From NCBI RefSeq assembly GCF_039978735.1, contig NZ_JBDWAS010000043.1, forward strand, positions 124,001-188,000: a stretch of DNA of 64,000 bases. The letters run 5' to 3'. The stretch comes from Maricaulis sp039978735. Lineage in GTDB: Bacteria; Pseudomonadota; Alphaproteobacteria; Caulobacterales; Maricaulaceae. Below the pieces are notes generated by a model that worked only from the letters and a program-made list of their open reading frames with translations, was not told where the DNA came from and did not search any database. This document shows positions 44,636 to 53,107 of this stretch, piece after piece (position 1 is the first letter of the stretch; each line of letters opens with the position of its first letter). Made by a program: the position numbers and the translations under genes.

Positions 44636-45868
44636 TCAGCTCCACATCGACGCAAACGGGACCGCAGTGAGCCGATCCCCAAAACTAAGCACCTCGTCAC
44701 CGGCGTAGATGACGATGCCTTGGAACGGGAAATCTCCGGCGAGATTGTCGCGGAACCAGGCCAGATGTTTGAAGTCCTCAGCCCGAACGGTCGCCGAAGC
44801 CTTTACCTCTACGCCCAAGCGGGCGCCATCCTCAACCCGCTCAACCAGGAAGTCGATCTCTCTCTTCTCCCAATCGCGATAGTGATAGAGCAGGTAATCA
44901 CTCGTCGTGTCGATCTGTGCGGAGAGCTCACCGAACACCAATGTTTCAGCCAGTTTCCCCGAACGGTCAGCATCCAGCTTCATTTGTGCGGGACGCCAGT
45001 CGAGTATCGATCCCATTAGACCGCTGTCGGTCATGAAGACCTTCGGATGCTTGGCGACACGGGCATAGTCGTTTTTGGTCCAGGCCGGTACGCGCTCCAA
45101 AAGATAGAGCGCTTCCAGCGCGTTGAGATAGGACTCGACGGTGGGACGTTTGATGGCCAAGCTGGATGTGATGCCGGCAACATCGAGCAGCTTCGAAGAC
45201 CACGCCGCCGTCACTTGGACGAGTTTGTGCATCGCATCGGCACGTCGGATGTGCAGAATGTCTTTGAGATCGCGGTCAAGCAGAGTGCTGACATAATCTC
45301 GGTGCCATTGCCGCCGTTCGGTGAACGCAGACGACAGCACTTCAGGGTAACCGCCGCGAAGGCCGATCTCCAGAAGGGCGTCTCGGTCGACTTTGCTCGT
45401 CGGACGGCCAATGCCGGCATTCAGGGCCCGTTTCAAAAAATCTGGCTTGGCCCCGGAGATTTCCGCCTGAGACAGAGGGCGCAGGCGGACCTTTGCGATG
45501 CGGCCGGCCAATGATTCCTGGACACTCGGAAGTGCGTTCAGATTGGCGGATCCGGTGAGAAGGTATTGTCCGGGGCGGGTATCTTCGTCCACCACCATTT
45601 TTATCGAGGAGAGAAGTTCCGGTTCTCTTTGCACCTCATCGATTATCAAGGTGTCGGCGTCGTGTTTGACGAAGCTAACCGGATCAGCCGAAGCGGCATC
45701 GCGCTGCGTTTTATTGTCTAGCGTGCGATATTCGAATTGAGCGCCATTGAGCGATCTGGCGAGCGTTGTTTTTCCGCATTGGCGTGGCCCGGATAGCATC
45801 ACGACTCGCCTTTGGCGGAGCATTTCCTCAATTCGGTCTTTTTGCCAACGCTCGATATATGAACACAT
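44636..45868 (-). CDS. AAA-14/DUF4143 ATPase
   Basis: The 410-residue protein has Walker A GPRQCGKTT (about residues 27-35), Walker B LIIDEVQ near 75 and the sensor segment YLLTGSANL. The C-terminal part has the DUF4143 region ending in a nuclease-like motif (EIDFLVERVEDGARLGVEVK, with Asp-Glu-Lys spacing as in PD-(D/E)XK folds). These proteins are widespread, often single in genomic islands, and of unknown role. It is not part of the usual ICE core. Its upstream region carries the 23-bp repeat array, which may control it. Confidence 0.85.
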   Translation of the reverse strand: MCSYIERWQKDRIEEMLRQRRVVMLSGPRQCGKTTLARSLNGAQFEYRTLDNKTQRDAASADPVSFVKHDADTLIIDEVQREPELLSSIKMVVDEDTRPGQYLLTGSANLNALPSVQESLAGRIAKVRLRPLSQAEISGAKPDFLKRALNAGIGRPTSKVDRDALLEIGLRGGYPEVLSSAFTERRQWHRDYVSTLLDRDLKDILHIRRADAMHKLVQVTAAWSSKLLDVAGITSSLAIKRPTVESYLNALEALYLLERVPAWTKNDYARVAKHPKVFMTDSGLMGSILDWRPAQMKLDADRSGKLAETLVFGELSAQIDTTSDYLLYHYRDWEKREIDFLVERVEDGARLGVEVKASATVRAEDFKHLAWFRDNLAGDFPFQGIVIYAGDEVLSFGDRLTAVPFASMWS

Positions 45869-46213
45869 AAATTTGCTTCGGAGTTACAATTTCCATTTTG
45901 GACGCGAAATTCGCATTCCGGGAAATTGTAACTAATTTACCCGGGAAATAGCAAATGCCCTTTTCGGGGAATTCTAATTTTAGATGTCGGGAAAATGTAA
46001 GTTAGAGCATCGGGAAAATCCTATTAGCGTTAAAGAGGGCGCGAACCGGGAAATTGGTCCTCAAAAGCACAAACCCGAATTTGTTCCGTTCGCGCGTGAG
46101 AAGAGAGACCGAAAATTTAGGCGCTCATTGCTGCAAGCGGGCGACAAAGACGGAGCCTCGAAACGTCGGGAACATGCCCCGCCCGACGGATCGAGCGGGG
46201 CATCGAGGGCATG
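45869..46213. other. AT-rich non-coding region with repeat array
   Basis: This 345-bp stretch is far richer in A+T than its surroundings and has no gene. It contains the 12-bp inverted pair GTTACAATTTCC (45883-45894) / GGAAATTGTAAC (45921-45932), a near-palindrome GCGAAATTCGC (45904-45914) and the 23-bp-period repeats described separately. Such DNA is typical of replication or partition sites or multi-operator regions. Confidence 0.7.
45918..46032 (+). repeat. five iteron-like repeats with exact 23-bp period
   Basis: YCGGGAAAWT (one copy with a single change) starts at 45918, 45941, 45964, 45987 and 46010: each step is exactly 23 bp. A further copy, CCGGGAAATT, lies at 46046, 36 bp after the fifth. 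The bases between the cores are AT-rich and not conserved. Exact phasing of five short cores suggests cooperative protein binding on one face (about two helical turns). Confidence 0.8.
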
Positions 46214-46546
46214 TCAGTCGCCATTGCGGCGGCTGGGGCGCGACCAGATCAGGCTGTAGCTGGTCTCGTCGTCGCCCGTTGCATCGTCGAAAAGGTTGGC
46301 GTAGATCGGTGCGACGAAGCTCGGATCGTCGAGCTTGAGGCTGAGATAATCGCGGCCCTCGTTCGAGCGCTTCGACCAGGCGGCGCCAATCTCGGCGCGG
46401 CCGACGAAGACGCGGTGGCTCGGGGCATTCTCGCCGGACGAACCGGTCTCGGGAACGATGCGAACGCTCTTCGCCTGAACGCTCAAGGTGACAATTTCAC
46501 CGACGAACTCGTTGCCGGATTTCTTGAAGGTACCGATGGTGGCCAT
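46214..46546 (-). CDS. DUF736 family protein
   Basis: The 110-residue protein starts at the ATG at 46546 (AGGAGA upstream). It shows the DUF736 signature: MATIGTFKKSGNEFVGEI, SPSHRVFVG-like (APSHRVFVGRAEIGAAW) and LSLKLDDPSFVAPIYANL. DUF736 proteins are nearly universal in alphaproteobacterial conjugative plasmids and ICEs; a single-strand-DNA-related or transfer role has been suggested, without proof. It has a long GC-rich leader with hairpins. Confidence 0.9.
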   Translation of the reverse strand: MATIGTFKKSGNEFVGEIVTLSVQAKSVRIVPETGSSGENAPSHRVFVGRAEIGAAWSKRSNEGRDYLSLKLDDPSFVAPIYANLFDDATGDDETSYSLIWSRPSRRNGD

Positions 46547-47011
46547 GTCAGTTCTCCTTTGGCTCTCGAGCCCGCGCCCGTCGCGGCCTCGATGGCGATC
46601 GACCCGGCCGGGACGGCCGCCGGCGCAGCCCCTTGGGCCCGTAGCGGCAGCGGAGGAGGGCGCGCTCGGGCTTTCTTGTGTTTCGCGAGGAATGGGCTTC
46701 GCCCAGGGGAAGAAAGCGCGCGCGCGCCATTGCGCTAAAGGCGGCCGAGGCGTCCGCCGGTCCCGGCCAGATCCGGCCATGAGAGGCCGCAACGGACGCG
46801 GATATCGAACAGGAAGACACCAGACGGCCACCGATCCGACCCGGCAAGGTCCCGGCCGTGTGTGTCGTGCAAGGACAGGACGGCGCGCGCGGATCGGCGG
46901 GAATGCCCGGCACCGTCATCCCGGGCGCGGCTGTTGCCGAGGATGGCCGCCACTCGTCACGGGGTCTGCATGACGGCGCGGCTACGGGATCGATGTCCGA
47001 GGTCGCCGCGC
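46547..47011. other. long GC-rich leader of the DUF736 gene, no gene seen
   Basis: The 465-bp region has no convincing gene in either direction: open frames are Arg/Pro/Ala-rich with no conserved motif. It contains several hairpins, for example TGGGC-TTC-GCCCA near 46693 and CCGCG-CCCGT-CGCGG at 46572-46586, the latter resembling one before the DUF2493 gene. It may be a structured 5' untranslated region. Confidence 0.5.
46572..46586 (-). promoter_or_regulatory. leader hairpin before DUF736
   Basis: On the minus strand CCGCG-ACGGG-CGCGG forms a 5-bp stem 26 bases before the start codon, within GGCCGCGACGGGCGCGG. The leader of the DUF2493 gene has GGCCGCGACCGGCGCGG at the equivalent place. Confidence 0.45.
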
Positions 47012-47446
47012 TCAGCGGGGTGCCGGTTCGTGGGGCAGCCTTAGCAATCGGTGACGGGAGGCGATCCGCACCCAGGCGGTCCCACCGATGACGAGCGCAC
47101 CGGCACTGGCAAGGATCGCCGTCCAGATCTCGCTGGACCCGCCCAAGGCGAAGACGCCTTTGACCATGTGGAAGCCGGCAAGACCGGCCGGCAGGGCGTA
47201 GAGCATGGCGAGCGACACGCGCAACAGCCTCGACCGGAGTGTGGCGATGGCGGTCTGGCCGAGCCGCCATATTATTGCCCCGCCGAGGACGGCGCAGGCC
47301 CCCGCGCCGAGGGGCCCCGCGCCGCGATCGAGCGCGATGTGTCCGGCGGTGACCGCAATGAAGACGGGAAACGCGTAGACGGCGAGATTGAAGAGCCATC
47401 GGCAAACGAGGCCCAGGCCGAGCAGGCCGAAGAGGGTGGGTAGCAT
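47012..47446 (-). CDS. small membrane protein of the ICE cluster
   Basis: The 144-residue protein is mostly hydrophobic, with about four membrane helices (LFGLLGLGLVCRWLFNLAVY, VFIAVTAGHIALD, VSLAMLYALPAGLAGFHMVK, IWTAILASAGALVIGGTAWV) and a basic tail. No named family is recognised. It lies between the DUF736 and DUF2493 genes and belongs to the ICE strand and direction. Function is unknown. Confidence 0.65.
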   Translation of the reverse strand: MLPTLFGLLGLGLVCRWLFNLAVYAFPVFIAVTAGHIALDRGAGPLGAGACAVLGGAIIWRLGQTAIATLRSRLLRVSLAMLYALPAGLAGFHMVKGVFALGGSSEIWTAILASAGALVIGGTAWVRIASRHRLLRLPHEPAPR

Positions 47447-47575
47447 TACGGGCGATCTCCTATTGAGGGTGAACGCGCCTCCACCGCCGCCACGGCGCTA
47501 TCAAAATATAGCAAACACGATCCCACCCCGGAAGGTCCGGGGCGAGATCGCGCGATGTCGACATTGCATCGCCGC

Positions 47576-48496
47576 TCAGGTGGATGCGCGGGGTCCGCCC
47601 CGAAAATCGAAGAGCGGCACGCCCATCTGTCGGGCCTTGTCGGCGAGATTGTCGGTGATACCGGAACCGGCAAAGACGATGAGGCCGATCGGCCCGGTGT
47701 CGAGCAATTGGTCATTGCGCTTGAAGGGGGCTGCCTTGCCATGCCGGGTCCAGTCCGGCTTGAAGACGATCTGGGGGCATCCGCGATCTTCGGCCCAGCA
47801 GGCGGCGATCCGGTCCGCGCCGCGCGGGGCGCCCCCGTGCAGCAAGACCATGTCGGCATGTTTGGCGTGAACGCGATCGAGAGCCGTCCAGATGGCATGA
47901 TGATCGGTGCAGTCCAGACCGCCGGCAAATGCGATCCGCGGACCGGACGGAAGCAGGGGTTCGATCTCGGCCTTTCGCTTGGCCTGGAGAAAATCGCGGC
48001 TGTCGATCAGTGCCGCCGTGAGGGCGCGCCGGTGGGTGTGTGAGCCGGCGCGCGGCCGCCAGGCCTGCCCGGTCTGCGTTTCAAAGAGGTCTGCGGCCAG
48101 ATCGCGCATGTCTTCATAGCTGTCGCGCCGTGCGATGAGGGTACGGCCCGCATCGATCAGGGTTTCCAATTCGACCGAGCGGATTTCCGACCCGTCCTGC
48201 GCCCGCTGGGACTGGCGTTGCGCCTGTTCGTTGGCGTCCAGTTCGCGGTCGAGACGCACGGTCTGCCGGTGAAAGAGATTGACCGTCGACCAGAGCAGAG
48301 CGTCCAGATCCGGTTCGAGCCCGGTATCGGTGACCAGGGTGACAAGACTGTCGAACATGTCGCCGAGCGCGCCCTTGAGCGCTTCGGTCTCGGGCAGGGG
48401 GCGGGGATCGGCCTCGTCGGCGGTGTGGCGATGGCCATAGAGTCGCAAGGCCTCAAGGGCGTGTGCGGTCGGGGTGTCGGTCGTGTCGACTGTCAT
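47576..48496 (-). CDS. DUF2493 (SLOG-fold) protein
   Basis: The 306-residue protein starts at the ATG at 48496 (AGGAGAG upstream). The N-terminal half is helical; the C-terminal 130 residues are the DUF2493 domain with its Rossmann-like SLOG fold: RIAFAGGLDCTDHHAIWTAL, DMVLLHGGAPRGADRIAACW and LIVFAGSGITDNL. SLOG proteins bind nucleotides or nucleotide-derived ligands. DUF2493 proteins are part of the conserved ICE maintenance block between DUF736 and the Toprim gene. The exact function is unknown. Confidence 0.87.
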   Translation of the reverse strand: MTVDTTDTPTAHALEALRLYGHRHTADEADPRPLPETEALKGALGDMFDSLVTLVTDTGLEPDLDALLWSTVNLFHRQTVRLDRELDANEQAQRQSQRAQDGSEIRSVELETLIDAGRTLIARRDSYEDMRDLAADLFETQTGQAWRPRAGSHTHRRALTAALIDSRDFLQAKRKAEIEPLLPSGPRIAFAGGLDCTDHHAIWTALDRVHAKHADMVLLHGGAPRGADRIAACWAEDRGCPQIVFKPDWTRHGKAAPFKRNDQLLDTGPIGLIVFAGSGITDNLADKARQMGVPLFDFRGGPRAST

Positions 48497-48741
48497 GATG
48501 ATCTCTCCTGGATGATGCGCGCCGCGCCGGTCGCGGCCTGTCCGGGCGGATCCCAAGCGGGGGCCGTCCGGGCCGGCATGGCCACAGCCGCCGCAGCGTG
48601 AGCGAAGGACGGCGACGGCGCCGCCGGAGCCGTTGCCGGACCGGAGGGGCGCCGCTCTTTGCCGCCCCTCTTGGACAGGCCGACGGCGCGGTGTCATGCA
48701 AAGAGACGGCGTGTGACGAGGTCGAGGAGCGGACCGACCGG
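48497..48741. other. leader of the DUF2493 gene
   Basis: The 245-bp GC-rich region has no gene. Minus-strand hairpins are GCCGCG-ACCGG-CGCGGC (48521-48537), close to the ribosome-binding site, and AGGGGCG/CGCCCCT (around 48642-48671). The first matches the DUF736 leader in sequence. Confidence 0.5.
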
Positions 48742-49794
48742 TCAGAGCGAAGAGGATGTGAGCCCCTGCCGGATATCGTCGGGCGCGAGTTGCGGCCGCA
48801 GATGGCGGCGAAGACGCGCCACGCCGTGGGCCTGAAGATCGTCGTTGAAATCCGGCTTGTGCGGCCAGAGCCGGATCGTCTCGATGCCGTCCCGTTCCGC
48901 CTGCGCCGCGAGATGACCGGCCGCTGCGATGCCGGCCTTATCGGCATCGACAGCGATATAGAGGCGTTTGAGGCCAGCGGGCAGGATCAGGGCGGCGAGA
49001 TGCGGGGCGGAGAGGGCGGCGACGGCCGGCAGATGGGGCAAGGCTTTGCGCAGCGAGAGCACGGTTTCCAGCCCTTCGCCGGCGACCACCCGGTCCACCA
49101 CCCGACCGAAGTGTACGCCGTGACCGCGCCAGGCCCCCATCGCCTTGCGCGGATTGTCGAGCGGGGCCTTGCCCGCTGTTGCCGGATCGAGCCAGGTCCG
49201 GTGCAGACCGGTGATGTGGCCCTCGATATCGGTGATCTGGGCGAGTAGGGCCGGCCAGGCCTCCGGGCGGGCGGTCTTTGGCCGGCCGTCGCGCCGATAA
49301 TAGCAATGCGAATGAAAGCGCAGGGCCGGTAGTGGCCCCAGGTCCGACAAGTGGCGGCCGGCGAGATAGCGGTCGGCGAGCGTGCCGGCGATCGGTTGAC
49401 CCCCGGCCCAAAGCCGCCGGGCGGCCGCGATCGATCCGGTGCGCGTCGGGGCGGTGCGCCCCGGCGTCGTCCACGCCGGAGCGGGATGCGGCTGGTTGAG
49501 AAAGCGGCGGGCCTCGTCGAGCGTGTCGCCGAGCGACGTCAGCCCCAGTTGCGCGGCGATAAGATCGAGAAGATCGCCATGATCGCCCGTGGCGGCATCG
49601 GTCCATTTGCCGGCCGCGCCGGGACCGTGCGATGGACCGGTCAGGCGCACGAACAGGCTGTGCCCGGGAGCATTTTGGACATTGCCGACGATCCAGTAGC
49701 GGCCCTGCTTGCGGCCCTTCGACAGATAGTGCCGGCAGATCGCTTCGGCGTGTCGTGAAAGCTGCCGGGCCATCTTCGATGCCGTGCTGGTCAT
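48742..49794 (-). CDS. Toprim-domain primase-like protein
   Basis: The 350-residue protein starts at the ATG at 49794. The N-terminal part (about 1-100) resembles the DUF7146/zinc-free primase-associated region. A Toprim fold fills the second half: VVAGEGLETVLSL near 239 gives the catalytic Glu and LYIAVDADKAG near 280 the DxD pair. It is the primase/helicase-like ICE protein that accompanies ParB and ArdC, possibly priming the transferred strand. It is 94 bp downstream of parB. Confidence 0.85.
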   Translation of the reverse strand: MTSTASKMARQLSRHAEAICRHYLSKGRKQGRYWIVGNVQNAPGHSLFVRLTGPSHGPGAAGKWTDAATGDHGDLLDLIAAQLGLTSLGDTLDEARRFLNQPHPAPAWTTPGRTAPTRTGSIAAARRLWAGGQPIAGTLADRYLAGRHLSDLGPLPALRFHSHCYYRRDGRPKTARPEAWPALLAQITDIEGHITGLHRTWLDPATAGKAPLDNPRKAMGAWRGHGVHFGRVVDRVVAGEGLETVLSLRKALPHLPAVAALSAPHLAALILPAGLKRLYIAVDADKAGIAAAGHLAAQAERDGIETIRLWPHKPDFNDDLQAHGVARLRRHLRPQLAPDDIRQGLTSSSL

Positions 49795-49888
49795 AGGGGG
49801 CCCCCCGGATGGTGTGGGCGAAAAAGGGGGGAGCCCGCCACAGCGGGCGGGCTCCAGGGGAGGGACGGGAGCGTGAGGCGGCTCCCGG

Positions 49889-52012
49889 TCACGAGGCCGC
49901 AAGGGCAGGGGCGGCGTCGATGACAGGTTCATCATCTCCGATCGGGTCGGGATCGCCCATGGCCGTTTCGCCGCCGTCGGCGGCCGATTGCGCTTCGCCA
50001 TCCTCGACGGCGGCCATCGGCGGCTCGGGTGGGCGCAGAGGCTCGGGCAGCCAACCGGTGCCGTCGAGCAATTGCGCGGCGCGTTCGGCCATCTCCGTCT
50101 TCTTGAGATGGTCGATCGTCTGGGCGTCCGCGTCGCCCTTGGCCTCGCGCACGGCTTCCAGGATGCGGGCCTTGGTGACCCTGCCGAGATAGGTATCGAC
50201 CGTCGCCCGCCAGCCGGCCTCCACCATGTCGAGACTGACGGCGCGCGCCAGCCGATCGGCGTCATGGATGCGCTGCCGGACACCCTGCGCGGTGGGCCCG
50301 GCGCCGTAGGGGTTGGTCTTCTCGTAGAGCGCGTTGACGCCGAAAGAGACGCAATGGGCCAGCAGCGCCATGCGGCTTGCCTCGTCAAGCTTGTCGATCC
50401 AGTCCCACAGCGTGTCGTCTTCGGCTGGCAGATCGGCCGTCCAGGCATCGTGTCGCTCTGCGATCGCCTTGGCCGAGGAGCTGTCCTTCAGGTCGTCGGC
50501 CTGGACGGGGAAGAAGACGTGCCGCACAGACGCCTCCAGGCATCCCGGCGACGCGGCATGCCGGAAGGTCCCGCGCACGAGCGTGTGCAAGAGCGCGGTC
50601 AGGGCGACATGGGGATGGATCGCGACCGCATCGCGTAGCGCCAGCGTGCGATGGGCTGTCAGTTCGGCCACCAGCCGGTCGGGCAGGGGCTTGATCGCAT
50701 CGTCCTCGTCGTCCTGAGACCGGGACTCGCCGTCAGCGCCAATGACGGTGGGCTGGGCGGCGCTATCAGGCTCGCTTTCCGTCTCACCGTCAGGGTCGCC
50801 GTTCGTGTCGTCGTCGCCCTCCGGCGCCTCGTCCTCCGGGCGCACATAGCCGCGATCGACCGAGAGACGGCCATCATGACGGATGCTGATGAAGGTGCCG
50901 GCCCGCGCGATCTCGGCCGGATCGTAACACATCGGCCGTTCCTCGAAGGCCTCCAGCGCCGTCTCGATTTCGCCGAACCGCGCGTCCACGGCGTCGGGCA
51001 GGTCGTCGGCTTCCGCATAGTCCGCTTCCAGACGATCGTACTCCTCGCGCAGCGCCTCGCATGTGGTGCGTTCCTCGTCGGTGAGATCGACGGGCGTCCC
51101 GGTCAGGGCGCGCAGGCCGTGGGTGTGGCCGTAAGGGAAGTCGATCGCTACCTCGATCCACGTCCAGCCTTCCAGGGCGACGCTTTCGGCCTCCGCTTTG
51201 AGCTTGTCGGTGACAAGACGGTCCAGGAGCGGCACGTCCTCGATCCAGCCGCCATCATCGTCCTGGAAGAGATCGCGCACGACCGTCCCGCCGGCCTCTT
51301 CATAGGCTGCGACGGTGACGAACCGCACGCGCCGATCGGAGGCATGCACCGTGTTCTGCGTCAGCATGCGGCGGATCTGGTAGGGCTCCTTGGACCAGCT
51401 GTGCTGGATCGCCTCCCAGACCTGTTCCTGGCGAGCGTGGTCGTTGGAGACGGTGAAGGCCATGAGCTGTTCCAGCGTCATGCCGTCCTCGGCATAGACC
51501 GCGAGCAATGTCTCCGACACGGCGACGAGCCTCAGGCGTTGTTTGACGACATTGACCGAGACGAAGAAGCGCGCGGCGATCTCCTCCTCGCTGAGCCCCG
51601 TCTCGCGCAGGGCGAGGAAGGCGCGGAACTGGTCGAGCGGGTGCAGGGCCATGCGCTGAACATTCTCTACGAGCGAATCCTCCTCGGCCGGAATGTCGGT
51701 GCCCGCCTCGCGCACGACGCAGGGCACCGGCGCGGTCTTGGCGAGCCGCTTCTTCCTGGCGAGCAGTTCGAGCGCCCGATAGCGGCGCCCGCCGGCCGGG
51801 ATCTCGAACAGGCCGGTCTCATTGCCCTCGGCGTCGAGCATCGGCCGGACATTGAGGCTCTGCAGGAGACCGCGCCGGGCGATGTCCTCGGCCAGCTCCT
51901 CGACCGAGACGCCGGCCTTGATACGGCGGACGTTCGCCTGGGACAGCACGAGCTTGTTGAAGGGGATGTCGCGCGAGGGCGACAGAGTGATTTTCTTGGC
52001 TGCATTTGCCAT
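49889..52012 (-). CDS. parB: ParB/RepB-family protein, large ICE type
   Basis: The 707-residue protein starts at the ATG at 52012 with GGAGA directly after a leader hairpin. Residues 10-110 are the ParB nuclease/CTPase-like domain (VRRIKAGVSVEELAEDIARR, EIPAGGRRYRALELLARKK). A helix-turn-helix region follows (LSEEEIAARFFVSVNVVKQR, about 165-185). The remaining 500 residues, with an acidic Asp/Glu/Gly linker (about 395-430), are specific to the long ICE ParB-like proteins. No parA is present, so a partition role is doubtful; DNA-binding regulation of the element is equally likely. Confidence 0.9.
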   Translation of the reverse strand: MANAAKKITLSPSRDIPFNKLVLSQANVRRIKAGVSVEELAEDIARRGLLQSLNVRPMLDAEGNETGLFEIPAGGRRYRALELLARKKRLAKTAPVPCVVREAGTDIPAEEDSLVENVQRMALHPLDQFRAFLALRETGLSEEEIAARFFVSVNVVKQRLRLVAVSETLLAVYAEDGMTLEQLMAFTVSNDHARQEQVWEAIQHSWSKEPYQIRRMLTQNTVHASDRRVRFVTVAAYEEAGGTVVRDLFQDDDGGWIEDVPLLDRLVTDKLKAEAESVALEGWTWIEVAIDFPYGHTHGLRALTGTPVDLTDEERTTCEALREEYDRLEADYAEADDLPDAVDARFGEIETALEAFEERPMCYDPAEIARAGTFISIRHDGRLSVDRGYVRPEDEAPEGDDDTNGDPDGETESEPDSAAQPTVIGADGESRSQDDEDDAIKPLPDRLVAELTAHRTLALRDAVAIHPHVALTALLHTLVRGTFRHAASPGCLEASVRHVFFPVQADDLKDSSSAKAIAERHDAWTADLPAEDDTLWDWIDKLDEASRMALLAHCVSFGVNALYEKTNPYGAGPTAQGVRQRIHDADRLARAVSLDMVEAGWRATVDTYLGRVTKARILEAVREAKGDADAQTIDHLKKTEMAERAAQLLDGTGWLPEPLRPPEPPMAAVEDGEAQSAADGGETAMGDPDPIGDDEPVIDAAPALAAS

Positions 52013-52025
52013 GATGAGGTTCTCC

Positions 52026-52069
52026 GTGACGGGCGCCGAGAGCCTCTCTCTCGGCATCCAACCCGTCAC
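52026..52069 (-). ncRNA. structured leader hairpin before parB
   Basis: On the minus-strand RNA, GUGACGGG pairs with CCCGUCAC over 8 bp; inside, GCCGAGAG pairs with CUCUCGGC over 8 bp with a 5-base loop. The ribosome-binding site GGAGA starts at the next base after the hairpin, 13 bases before the ATG. The leader of ardC has the same architecture. Confidence 0.7.
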
Positions 52070-52139
52070 AGAGAAGGGCGCAGCCCTCTCACTCTGCGCG
52101 CTCCGGCGGGACGTGCCGACCCGACAGGCGGGGCCGGTG

Positions 52140-53096
52140 TCACCGCTGTATTTCAACGCTCAACGCCGCCTGATCGTCCGCGTCCGCCGTCTCCGGCAGG
52201 ACGGCGAGCAGCCAGTCCGCCGCCTTGCTGGCCTGGCTCGCCGCGCGGATGATGGCGCGGTTGTCGTCGCGCAGCACCTCGAGCCAGGCCCCGATATAAT
52301 CGGCATGTCGCACCGTCGGCACGACGCCGAGGGCGGCACAGCAGAAGGCGGCGGATATCTCGGCAACGAGTTCCTCGAAGGCGTATTTCTTCGAGCCGAA
52401 GGCGCCTGACAGGTCGCGGCCGAGCCGGGAGGCATGACCCGTCGCGTGCGACAATTCGTGCAAGGCCGTGCGATGCCAATTGATCGGTTCAAAATAGACG
52501 TGCGGGGGCGGCACTTGCACATAATCGTCTGCGGGCGCGTAGAAGGCTCGGTCGCCGCCGATGTGAAACGGAATGCCGGTGGCGTCGATCAATGCCTCCA
52601 CCGTCGGCGCGACCAGCTCTTCCGGACGGCGCGACGACGGGGCTGCGATGTCGCCGGGGAGGTTGTCGCACTGATCGGTATTGAAGACCGTGAAGCGCTT
52701 CAGGAAGGGAATGGTCTGGGCATCCTCGCCGGTCTCGGCCGCGCGCCGCTTTTCATCCTCAGGGATGAACCGGTCGGCATAGACGATTGTCGTGCCGTGC
52801 ATGCCTTGGCGGACGTGCCCGCCGAGCGCGCGGGCTTGGCGGAAGGTGAGCCAGCTCTGACCGGAAAAGCCGCGCTCGATGACGGCGCTCCAGAGCAGGA
52901 GGATGTTGATCCCGGAATAGCACCGGCCGGTCGCGGCATTCTGGGGCAGACCGAGCGGCGCCGTCGTCGCCGCTTCCCAGGGCTGGACCCAAGGGAGTTG
53001 GCCGGCCTCCAGCTGGGCGATGATCGTGTTGGTGATGCTGGTATAGAGGCTGGTCCGGTCGCGCTGGACGCTGGCGTTATGAGAGCGTCGGGACAT
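52140..53096 (-). CDS. ardC: ArdC-type antirestriction protein/metalloprotease
   Basis: The 318-residue protein begins RTSLYTSITNTIIAQLEAGQ and PWVQPWEAA, the DUF1738 (ssDNA-binding, ArdC N-terminal) domain. The C-terminal part has the zinc-metalloprotease motif HELSHATGH near residue 217, with a downstream Glu in FEELVAEISAAF. ArdC proteins protect incoming conjugative DNA against restriction. It is the most upstream gene of the parB-Toprim-DUF2493 row and has a related leader hairpin. Confidence 0.92.
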   Translation of the reverse strand: MSRRSHNASVQRDRTSLYTSITNTIIAQLEAGQLPWVQPWEAATTAPLGLPQNAATGRCYSGINILLLWSAVIERGFSGQSWLTFRQARALGGHVRQGMHGTTIVYADRFIPEDEKRRAAETGEDAQTIPFLKRFTVFNTDQCDNLPGDIAAPSSRRPEELVAPTVEALIDATGIPFHIGGDRAFYAPADDYVQVPPPHVYFEPINWHRTALHELSHATGHASRLGRDLSGAFGSKKYAFEELVAEISAAFCCAALGVVPTVRHADYIGAWLEVLRDDNRAIIRAASQASKAADWLLAVLPETADADDQAALSVEIQR

Positions 53097-53107
53097 GGCG
53101 GATCTCC

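Larger units (their letters stand above)
35537..53096 (-). mobile_element. ICE core (DNA processing, regulation, maintenance), trb genes absent
   Basis: Genes on the minus strand form the set typical of alphaproteobacterial Trb/Tra-type integrative conjugative elements: RHH protein, TraG, VirD2/DUF3363 relaxase, transglycosylase, TraF, DUF2840, AlpA, DUF2285, DUF736, DUF2493, Toprim protein, ParB and ArdC. In complete relatives the trbB-trbI mating-pore genes follow the RHH gene; here the AbiE pair and a metal operon occupy that position. Neither end (att site, tRNA) is seen, and the only recombinase, at 26463, lies 8 kb outside this cluster. Confidence 0.75.

Noticed and set aside
45918..46055. 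CRISPR array
   Set aside because: The conserved core is only about 10 bp, there is no full-length repeat with unique spacers of typical size, and no cas gene is in the window; TniQ/TniB here have no Cas partner either.
46548..47405. Open frame of 285 codons in the DUF736 leader
   Set aside because: Arg/Pro/Ala/Ser-rich, no ribosome-binding site or domain, and it overlaps the membrane protein gene on the same strand in another frame.
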